A stretch of 64,000 nucleotides of DNA from Enterobacter sp. JBIWA008. GTDB taxonomy: Bacteria; Pseudomonadota; Gammaproteobacteria; Enterobacterales; Enterobacteriaceae. Position 1 is the first letter of the stretch; every line of letters begins with the position of its first letter. The notes under the pieces are model-generated. The model saw nothing but the letters and a program-made list of their open reading frames with translations. It did no database searches and had not been told where the DNA came from. The position numbers and the translations under genes are program-made. The stretch spans positions 3,038,001-3,102,000 of the forward strand of contig NZ_CP074149.1 in the NCBI RefSeq assembly GCF_019968765.1, in the 5' to 3' direction. Below are positions 52,309-64,000 of the stretch, piece after piece.

Positions 52309-53208
52309 ATGTTAGATAACTCACGCTTACGCATAGCTATTCAAAAATCAGGCCGCTTGAGTGACGATTCACGCGAACTGCTGGCCCGCTGCGGGATTAA
52401 AATTAACCTGCACACCCAGCGCCTGATTGCTCTGGCTGAAAACATGCCCATCGACATTCTGCGCGTGCGTGATGACGATATTCCCGGCCTGGTCATGGAT
52501 GGCGTCGTTGACCTCGGCATCATCGGGGAAAACGTGCTGGAAGAAGAGCTGCTGACCCGCCGCGCGCAGGGCGAAGATCCGCGTTACTTCACCCTGCGTC
52601 GTCTGGACTTCGGCGGCTGCCGCCTGTCGCTGGCAACGCCGGTTGACGAAGCGTGGGACGGCCCGGCCGCGCTGAACGGCAAACGTATCGCCACCTCTTA
52701 CCCTCACCTGTTAAAGCGTTATCTCGACCAGAAAGGCGTGCAGTTTAAGTCCTGCCTGCTGAACGGCTCTGTTGAAGTGGCGCCGCGTGCGGGTCTGGCG
52801 GACGCCATCTGTGACCTCGTCTCTACCGGCGCGACGCTGGAAGCCAACGGTCTGCGCGAAGTAGAAGTGATTTACCGCTCTAAAGCGTGCCTGATTCAGC
52901 GCGACGGCGAGATGGCAGACGCCAAGCAGCAGCTGATTGACAAGCTGCTGACCCGCATTCAGGGCGTGATTCAGGCGCGTGAGTCCAAATACATCATGAT
53001 GCACGCCCCAACCGAGCGTCTGGATGAAGTGATTGCCCTGCTGCCGGGCGCTGAGCGCCCAACCATCCTGCCGCTGGCGGGCGATCAGCAGCGCGTGGCG
53101 ATGCACATGGTGAGCAGCGAAACCCTGTTCTGGGAAACCATGGAAAAACTGAAGGCGCTGGGCGCAAGCTCCATCCTGGTGCTGCCTATTGAGAAGATGA
53201 TGGAGTAA
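52309..53208 (+). CDS. hisG: ATP phosphoribosyltransferase
   Basis: HisG starts histidine synthesis by joining ATP and PRPP, and histidine inhibits it. The 299-residue protein is the long, self-contained form: catalytic domains with [19 protein letters not shown] and [15 protein letters not shown], a PRPP loop near [15 protein letters not shown], and a C-terminal ACT-like regulatory domain. AACGAGGAATAAAG precedes the ATG. hisD follows with its start 6 bp after the stop. Confidence 0.97.
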   Translation: MLDNSRLRIAIQKSGRLSDDSRELLARCGIKINLHTQRLIALAENMPIDILRVRDDDIPGLVMDGVVDLGIIGENVLEEELLTRRAQGEDPRYFTLRRLDFGGCRLSLATPVDEAWDGPAALNGKRIATSYPHLLKRYLDQKGVQFKSCLLNGSVEVAPRAGLADAICDLVSTGATLEANGLREVEVIYRSKACLIQRDGEMADAKQQLIDKLLTRIQGVIQARESKYIMMHAPTERLDEVIALLPGAERPTILPLAGDQQRVAMHMVSSETLFWETMEKLKALGASSILVLPIEKMME

Positions 53209-53213
53209 TGGCC

Positions 53214-58718
<5,505 letters not shown>

Positions 58719-58725
<7 letters not shown>

Positions 58726-59330
58726 CAGAGCAACAACAGGCGCAGCTGGACTGGGAAAAAACTGACGGATTACTGCCGGTAGTTGTCCAGCATGCCGTCT
58801 CAGGCGAAGTGCTGATGCTGGGATATATGAACCAGGACGCGCTGGCGACAACGATCGACAGTGGCAAAGTGACCTTCTACTCCCGCACGAAACAGCGCCT
58901 GTGGACCAAAGGGGAGACCTCGGGTCATTTCCTCAATGTGGTCAGCATGACGCCCGACTGCGATAACGACACCCTGCTGGTACTGGCAAACCCGATCGGC
59001 CCAACCTGCCATAAAGGTACCAGCAGCTGCTTCGGCGAGACGAGCCACCAGTGGTTGTTCCTGTATCAACTGGAACAGCTGCTGGCAGAGCGTAAAACGG
59101 CGGATCCCGAGAGTTCTTATACTGCGAAACTGTACGCCAGCGGCACCAAGCGCATCGCACAGAAGGTGGGGGAAGAAGGCGTTGAGACCGCGCTGGCCGC
59201 GACCGTGCATGACCGCGAGGAGCTGACGAATGAAGCGTCTGATTTGATGTATCACCTGCTGGTGCTGCTGCAGGATCAGGAGCTGGATTTGACGGCGGTG
59301 ATTGAAACTCTTCGCAAACGTCACAAATAA
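58719..59330 (+). CDS. hisI: Bifunctional phosphoribosyl-AMP cyclohydrolase / phosphoribosyl-ATP pyrophosphatase
   Basis: The 203-residue fusion performs steps 2 and 3. The N-terminal cyclohydrolase has [10 protein letters not shown], the [20 protein letters not shown] zinc region and [12 protein letters not shown]. The C-terminal MazG-like pyrophosphatase has [13 protein letters not shown] and [13 protein letters not shown]. It is the last gene of the operon, followed at once by a terminator. Confidence 0.97.
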
Positions 59331-59359
59331 AAAAACCGGGGAAAATCCCCGGTTTTTTT
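59331..59359. terminator. Terminator between hisI and wzzB
   Basis: AAAAACCGGGG and CCCCGGTTTTTTT enclose AAAAT. It serves both convergent genes. Confidence 0.92.
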
Positions 59360-59368
59360 AGCTGCAAA

Positions 59369-60349
59369 TCAGGCTTTTGGTTTATAGCTGCGCAATGCGT
59401 TGCGCATCAGAACCACACCGGAACCAAGCACCCCGCCCAGCAGTACGGCAAGAATCAGAACAAGCGCTTTTTTCGGACTGTCACGACGCACAGGGAGTTC
59501 CGGCTTCATGACATAACGGTATACGTGGATCGTTTCCGGGTTTACGTTCAGATTCTGGATGTCCAGCAGATTTCGCTTGGTCTGGTAATAAGCCGTTGAG
59601 AAGACCAGCGGACGAGAAGCCTCATTGTCAATCATCGATTTCAGCCCCTCGCTTCCCAGCAGGAACAACGTTTCCTGCGTGACATCCTGGGTTTGCTGGA
59701 GCTGTGGCGAGGTTATTTTCGCTGCCTCAGCGTTCTTCAGTGCCTCAGCAATCTGTTTGATTCGCAGATCTTTCTGCTCCTGAGCGACCTTCTCCTGACT
59801 TACCAAAGAATCGTTCAGGGTTTTAATCTGCTCCTTGATATTGTCCTTAAGGTCAACGGCAAGTTCTTTTGCCGTTTGCTCGTCAACCTGCTGAATATAC
59901 TGCGCCAGCTGTTTCTGAGCAGCTTCTGCTGATGTACTGGTATAGGAAACGCTCAGCGGGAGTGGTTGTCCTGCCACAGTCGGCGCTATAGTCAGTTTTT
60001 CAGGTTCCTTCTGGTTCTCAAGCGCCTGAGATAATGCCGAGAACGAGGAGTTAAAACGGCCAATCACGCGAGTTTGAATGTCAAGCATTGAAGGTGCTGC
60101 ATTACCATAAAGGATATTCAATGCATTCGAATAGGTTGCTATCTGAGCAGCATCAGGTTGCGCAATAATCGCACTTGAGGTCCATTTTTCCTTTGCGACG
60201 GAGAGATATCCAATTGCCAGGACGATAAAAGCAACAACAAAAGTTGCTATCATCCACTTCCCACGCCACAGCTGCAGCACTAAATCAAGTAAATCGATTT
60301 GCTCAGGGTCATTGCTTCGGCTGACCTGACTATTGTTGTTTTGCGTCAT
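59369..60349 (-). CDS. wzzB: WzzB, O-antigen chain length determinant
   Basis: The 326-residue inner-membrane co-polymerase sets the modal length of Wzy-made O-antigen. It has one helix near residues 32-52 (MIATFVVAFIVLAIGYLSV), a long periplasmic coiled-coil part (KEQIKTLNDSLVSQEKVAQE) and a second helix near 300 (ALVLILAVLLGGVLGSGVVL), preceded by the proline-rich KPELPVRRDSP. ATG 60349 with AGGG gives the standard length; the open frame to 60616 is not supported. It is convergent with hisI. Confidence 0.93.
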   Translation of the reverse strand: MTQNNNSQVSRSNDPEQIDLLDLVLQLWRGKWMIATFVVAFIVLAIGYLSVAKEKWTSSAIIAQPDAAQIATYSNALNILYGNAAPSMLDIQTRVIGRFNSSFSALSQALENQKEPEKLTIAPTVAGQPLPLSVSYTSTSAEAAQKQLAQYIQQVDEQTAKELAVDLKDNIKEQIKTLNDSLVSQEKVAQEQKDLRIKQIAEALKNAEAAKITSPQLQQTQDVTQETLFLLGSEGLKSMIDNEASRPLVFSTAYYQTKRNLLDIQNLNVNPETIHVYRYVMKPELPVRRDSPKKALVLILAVLLGGVLGSGVVLMRNALRSYKPKA

Positions 60350-60541
60350 ACAATCCCTAACAGATGAAAAAGGGCAAACATAATTTTGTTCGTATAGTTT
60401 ATCTATTACTGGCGATTTTTCTATAAGAATCCGATGAGTAATATCGGAAAGATGGGTTATGTAACTTACCCCCTTCGCGCTATCATAGACGTCATCTGAT
60501 GCGCTATGGCATCTGTAAGAATAAGGTTTATGAGGGAAGCT

Positions 60542-61546
60542 ATGAAATTTTTGGTCACGGGTGCTGCAGGTTTTATCGGTGCGAATGTCAGTAAACGCCT
60601 CCTTGAGGCCGGCCATCAGGTTGTTGGTATCGATAACCTCAATGGATACTATGATGTCAACCTGAAGCTGGCACGCCTGGAACTGTTAAAATCTGAGCGT
60701 TTCACCTTCCACAAACTGGAATTAGCCGACCGGGAGGGTATGGCCGCGCTTTTCGCTGGTGAGAAGTTTGATCGGGTGATTCATCTGGCCGCGCAGGCGG
60801 GCGTACGCTACTCCCTGGAAAACCCACACGCGTATGCTGATGCCAACCTTATCGGCCATCTCAACGTGCTGGAAGGCTGCCGCCATAATAACGTTCAGCA
60901 TCTTCTGTACGCTTCGTCGAGCTCCGTATACGGTCTCAACCGCAAGAAGCCCTTCTCCACTGACGATTCAGTGGATCACCCGGTCTCACTCTATGCTGCG
61001 ACCAAAAAAGCAAATGAGCTCATGGCGCACACCTATTCGCATCTTTACAACTTGCCGACCACCGGACTGCGCTTCTTTACCGTGTATGGTCCATGGGGCC
61101 GTCCGGATATGGCCCTGTTTAAATTCACCAAAGCGATGATTGAAGGCAAAAGCATCGACGTTTACAACTACGGCAAGATGAAGCGCGACTTCACATACAT
61201 CGACGACATCGCCGAGGCCATTATTCGTCTGCAGGATGTCATTCCTCAGGCCGATGCAGACTGGACGGTTGAGACCGGCTCCCCGGCGACCAGCTCAGCA
61301 CCTTACCGGGTTTACAACATCGGTAACAGTTCGCCAGTAGAACTGATGGATTACATCACCGCGCTGGAAGAGGCCCTGGGTAAAAAAGCAGAGAAAAACA
61401 TGCTGCCTCTCCAGCCCGGGGATGTTCTGGAAACCAGCGCCGATACCCAGCCACTTTATGACGCGATCGGATTTAAACCGCAAACCTCGGTTAAAGATGG
61501 GGTGAAGAACTTTGTAGACTGGTACAAACGTTTCTACAAAATTTGA
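60542..61546 (+). CDS. UDP-glucuronate/galacturonate 4-epimerase-type nucleotide-sugar epimerase
   Basis: The 334-residue extended SDR has an NAD loop [11 protein letters not shown] at residues 6-16, SSSSVYG and a catalytic tyrosine/lysine pair in [11 protein letters not shown], plus a late [16 protein letters not shown] substrate loop. The family includes Gla/Uge, which interconvert UDP-glucuronate and UDP-galacturonate. With ugd nearby making UDP-glucuronate, a UDP-GalA supply for lipopolysaccharide core or O-antigen/capsule is likely. GAGGGAAG precedes ATG 60542. Divergent from wzzB. Confidence 0.88.
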   Translation: MKFLVTGAAGFIGANVSKRLLEAGHQVVGIDNLNGYYDVNLKLARLELLKSERFTFHKLELADREGMAALFAGEKFDRVIHLAAQAGVRYSLENPHAYADANLIGHLNVLEGCRHNNVQHLLYASSSSVYGLNRKKPFSTDDSVDHPVSLYAATKKANELMAHTYSHLYNLPTTGLRFFTVYGPWGRPDMALFKFTKAMIEGKSIDVYNYGKMKRDFTYIDDIAEAIIRLQDVIPQADADWTVETGSPATSSAPYRVYNIGNSSPVELMDYITALEEALGKKAEKNMLPLQPGDVLETSADTQPLYDAIGFKPQTSVKDGVKNFVDWYKRFYKI

Positions 61547-61581
61547 ATGCATTAATTATGTCTACGCCAAAAGGAACTGCT

Positions 61582-62136
61582 ATGTCTATTCCAGTAATTC
61601 ACCAGACAGATCTTATCGTGGGTCGCTCTGTTAAACTTCGAAATGTAAAAACCGATGATGCAGCTTTCATTGTTGCGCTGAGAACGAATGAGAAAAAGGG
61701 GCGATTTATAAGCACCACCTCTGATGATATTAAAGCTCAAGAAAGATGGATCGAAGGTTATCTTAAAAGCGAGGGCCAAGCCTACTTCATCATTACCGAC
61801 CTTGAAGATATACCTTTTGGAACGGTAAGAATTTATGATCAGCAGCAGGATTCTTTCTGCTGGGGATCATGGGTCATTCATGAGGATGCACCTTCACACT
61901 TTGCAATTGAGTCGGCACTTCTAGTTTATTACTACGCTTTGAAATTAGGGTTTACCAGTGCCCACTTCGACGTACGTAAAGGTAATCTTTCTGTCATCAG
62001 ATTCCATGAGCGTTTCGGTGCTGTTCGTCAAAAAGAAACTGAGGATGATGTTCTTTTCACCATTTCGAAAGATAGCATTCAGCACTCAATGAATAAATTC
62101 AAAAAATATCTTCCTGAGCGCATTTTAATCAAATAA
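61582..62136 (+). CDS. GNAT-family acetyltransferase at the polysaccharide locus
   Basis: I start at ATG 61582 because AAAAGGA lies seven bases upstream; the frame opens at 61543 within the epimerase stop, so an ATG at 61558 is also possible. The 184-residue product has the RimJ-like GNAT pattern: VKLRNVKTDDAAFIVALRTN, GTVRIYDQQQDSF, then IESALLVYYYALKLGFTSAH and GNLSVIRFHERFGAVRQ for acetyl-CoA binding. Codon use is AT-richer than in all neighbours except the islands, as common in O-antigen DNA. Acetylation of an amino sugar or a sugar nucleotide is likely, but the substrate is unknown. Confidence 0.8.
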   Translation: MSIPVIHQTDLIVGRSVKLRNVKTDDAAFIVALRTNEKKGRFISTTSDDIKAQERWIEGYLKSEGQAYFIITDLEDIPFGTVRIYDQQQDSFCWGSWVIHEDAPSHFAIESALLVYYYALKLGFTSAHFDVRKGNLSVIRFHERFGAVRQKETEDDVLFTISKDSIQHSMNKFKKYLPERILIK

Positions 62137-62168
62137 GAAACGTTTAACTGCTCTAAGATTATAGATTA

Positions 62169-62199
62169 AAAAGGACAGCCCATAACAGGCTGTCCTTTT
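62169..62199. terminator. Bidirectional terminator between the GNAT gene and ugd
   Basis: AAAAGGACAGCC and GGCTGTCCTTTT enclose CATAACA. Confidence 0.9.
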
Positions 62200-62215
62200 A
62201 AGCTAAATTTTTATC

Positions 62216-63382
62216 TTAATCACTACCAAACAGATCGCGGGTATAAACCTTATCCGCTACATCAGCCAGCTCTTCCGCCATGCGATTCGAGATGATCACG
62301 TCCGCTTCTTGCTTGAACGCATCCAGATCGCGAATCACTCGGGAGTGGAAGAACTCATCTTCCTTCATTGCAGGTTCATAAATGATGACCTGCACGCCTT
62401 TCGCCTTGATGCGCTTCATGATCCCCTGAATGGAAGAGGCGCGGAAGTTATCGGAGCCACTCTTCATGATCAGACGGTACACACCAACAACTTTCGGTTG
62501 ACGCGCAAGGATGGAGTCGGAGATGAAATCTTTACGAGTACGGTTAGCGTCAACAATCGCCGAAATGAGGTTATTCGGTACAGCCTGATAGTTTGCCAGC
62601 AGTTGCTTAGTGTCTTTTGGCAGGCAATAGCCGCCGTAGCCGAATGACGGGTTGTTGTAGTGGTTGCCAATGCGCGGGTCGAGACACACCCCTTCAATAA
62701 TCTGGCGGGTATTCAGCCCAAGACTCTCTGCATAGCTGTCGAGCTCATTGAAATAAGCCACTCGCATTGCCAGATAGGTATTAGCGAAGAGCTTAATCGC
62801 CTCAGCTTCGGTGGAGTCGGTGAACAGCACCTGAATATCTTTCTTCACTGCGCCTTCCTGAAGCAGCGCAGCAAAGCGTTCAGCGCGCTCTGAACGTTCG
62901 CCAATGACGATACGCGAAGGATGCAAGTTATCGTAAAGCGCTCTCCCCTCACGCAGGAATTCAGGCGAGAAGAAGATATTATCAATACCGAACTTTTCTT
63001 TAATAGATTTGGTAAACCCAACAGGAATGGTCGATTTAATAACCATCACCGCATCAGGGTTGATCGCGATAACGTCTTTGATCACAGCTTCTACAGTTGA
63101 GGTGTTGAAGTAGTTAGTTTTAGGATCGTAGTCAGTAGGCGTCGCAATGATGACGTAATCCGCATTGCGGTATGCATCTTCTTTATCTGTCGTGGCGCGG
63201 AAATTCAGCGGTTTATTGCTGAGGTAGTCCTGGATTTCTTTATCCACAATCGGCGATTTTTTCTGATTGAGCATATCCACTTTGGCCTGCACGATATCCA
63301 GCGCAACCACTTCATGATTCTGAGCAATCAGAATGCCGTTAGAAAGACCGACATACCCTGTTCCGGAGATTGTTATTTTCAT
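62216..63382 (-). CDS. ugd: UDP-glucose 6-dehydrogenase
   Basis: Ugd makes UDP-glucuronate with two NAD-dependent oxidations. The 388-residue form typical of enterobacteria starts [16 protein letters not shown] (GxGxxG), has the central [15 protein letters not shown] and [19 protein letters not shown], and the catalytic cysteine in [14 protein letters not shown]. The product feeds colanic acid, capsule and aminoarabinose for lipid A. It is preceded by 226 bp that end at the gnd terminator, so it has its own promoter. Confidence 0.95.
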   Translation of the reverse strand: MKITISGTGYVGLSNGILIAQNHEVVALDIVQAKVDMLNQKKSPIVDKEIQDYLSNKPLNFRATTDKEDAYRNADYVIIATPTDYDPKTNYFNTSTVEAVIKDVIAINPDAVMVIKSTIPVGFTKSIKEKFGIDNIFFSPEFLREGRALYDNLHPSRIVIGERSERAERFAALLQEGAVKKDIQVLFTDSTEAEAIKLFANTYLAMRVAYFNELDSYAESLGLNTRQIIEGVCLDPRIGNHYNNPSFGYGGYCLPKDTKQLLANYQAVPNNLISAIVDANRTRKDFISDSILARQPKVVGVYRLIMKSGSDNFRASSIQGIMKRIKAKGVQVIIYEPAMKEDEFFHSRVIRDLDAFKQEADVIISNRMAEELADVADKVYTRDLFGSD

Positions 63383-63557
63383 TCGCTAATGACTTCTGTG
63401 AGTTAACTGTACTGATGGCCGCCTGACCATCGCGATAAACATAACTGTTGGGCTTTGTACCTCCTGGCAAACTGAACTGTCAAGGCAAACCAGGAGTAAT
63501 CACTACGAGCGGGGCGAGATTCAGACTACTTCGAATAACAGGCGACATTTTTTGCAT

Positions 63558-63587
63558 AAAAAAACCCGGAGCCAGGCTCCGGGTTTT
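63558..63587 (-). terminator. Terminator of gnd
   Basis: On the minus strand AACCCGGAGCC and GGCTCCGGGTT form a stem with a one-base centre, followed by seven T's. Confidence 0.9.
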
Positions 63588-63608
63588 GATTACAGCGAGT
63601 AAGTTAAC

Positions 63609-64000
63609 TCATTCCATCCATTCGGTATGGAATACGCCTTCTTTATCGGTGCGCTTGTAGGTATGCGCGCCGAAGTAGTCACGCTGGGCCTGAATCAGGT
63701 TAGCAGGCAGAACGGCCGCACGGTAGCTGTCGTAGTAGGCTACTGCAGCAGAGAAGGTTGGAACCGGAATACCGTTCTGAACAGCGTAGGCAACCACGTC
63801 ACGCAGCGCCTGCTGGTATTCGTCCGCAATCTTCTTGAAGTACGGTGCCAGCAGCAGGTTAGCGATACCGGCGTTTTCAGCATAGGCATCAGTGATTTTC
63901 TGCAGGAACTGCGCACGAATGATGCAACCCGCGCGGAAGATCTTCGCGATTTCACCGTAGTTAAGATCCCAGTTGTTCTCTTCTGACGCAGCACGCAGCT
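63609..64000 (-). CDS. gnd: 6-phosphogluconate dehydrogenase, C-terminal part (runs off the window)
   Basis: The last 130 codons of gnd are present in one frame: [58 protein letters not shown], and the ending HTEWME. The enzyme converts 6-phosphogluconate to ribulose 5-phosphate in the pentose phosphate pathway. gnd borders the O-antigen cluster in enterobacteria, so the rest of that cluster is expected beyond 64000. Confidence 0.97.
   Translation of the reverse strand, partial: LRAASEENNWDLNYGEIAKIFRAGCIIRAQFLQKITDAYAENAGIANLLLAPYFKKIADEYQQALRDVVAYAVQNGIPVPTFSAAVAYYDSYRAAVLPANLIQAQRDYFGAHTYKRTDKEGVFHTEWME

Noticed and set aside
60350..60616. N-terminal extension of wzzB
   Set aside because: Adds 89 residues not found in the family and would run through the epimerase promoter and coding start.

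Overview
The window reads as chromosome from an Enterobacterales species, most probably Enterobacter (E. cloacae complex or a close relative). The basis is gene content and order: mtfA, four tRNA-Asn genes, cbl-nac, ldtA, shiA-amn, yeeO, yeeX, yeeA, sbmC, dacD, sbcB, plaP, yeeY, yeeZ, hisLGDCBHAFI, wzzB, ugd and gnd follow the 42-44 min region of E. coli with insertions and one change of order. The proteins are close to E. coli/Salmonella homologues recalled from memory, and the DNA is GC-rich outside a few AT-rich patches. Species cannot be fixed by eye.

Layout. 1-8.9 kb: a truncated LysR gene, a penicillin-binding-like serine hydrolase, a citA-type citrate/proton symporter coupled to a ModA-like binding protein and facing a LysR regulator, an Fe-S cryptochrome/photolyase with a tiny DUF2256 partner, and mtfA. 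7.7-17 kb: a chromosomal aerobactin locus, with a ShiF-like exporter divergent from iucABCD-iutA and a Fur-box promoter between them. 17.1-19.9 kb: a tRNA-Asn gene followed by an AT-rich remnant island carrying an RCC1-repeat gene, a second degenerate attachment site and a wrecked S-pyocin/colicin-type DNase gene. 19.9-24.8 kb: a RidA/LysR pair, cbl, nac (visible sigma-54 promoter and NtrC site), a second tRNA-Asn and ldtA. 24.8-34.1 kb: a P-type ATPase with a universal stress protein, a small membrane protein, an RND pump whose operon ends in an acyltransferase-3 gene, and pagP. 34.3-39 kb: shiA, amn and an M24 aminopeptidase. 39.1-41.2 kb: a second remnant island at a third tRNA-Asn, with a repeat-built protein of unknown function and the first 37 codons of a tyrosine integrase. 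41.2-52 kb: yeeO, the fourth tRNA-Asn, a GGCT-family gene, yeeX, yeeA, sbmC (LexA box), dacD, sbcB, plaP, yeeY, yeeZ. 52-59.4 kb: the complete histidine operon with leader peptide and attenuator. 59.4-64 kb: wzzB, a nucleotide-sugar epimerase, a GNAT acetyltransferase, ugd and the 3' end of gnd, which together form the edge of the surface-polysaccharide locus.

How it works together. Iron supply (aerobactin), nitrogen and sulfur control (nac, cbl), envelope maintenance (ldtA, pagP, dacD, RND pump), uptake (citrate, shikimate, putrescine) and histidine synthesis lie on a conserved backbone. The plastic points are the four identical tRNA-Asn genes. Two of them hold small integrase-less islands whose left arms, including a transcription terminator, match each other although the cargo genes are unrelated. 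The order of the cbl-nac-tRNA-ldtA block relative to shiA-amn-yeeO differs from E. coli K-12, which fits recombination between the tRNA copies.

The least explained material is the island cargo: the RCC1-like protein at 17453-18838 and the tandem-repeat protein at 39470-40462. I found no CRISPR array, complete insertion sequence, intact prophage or rRNA gene.
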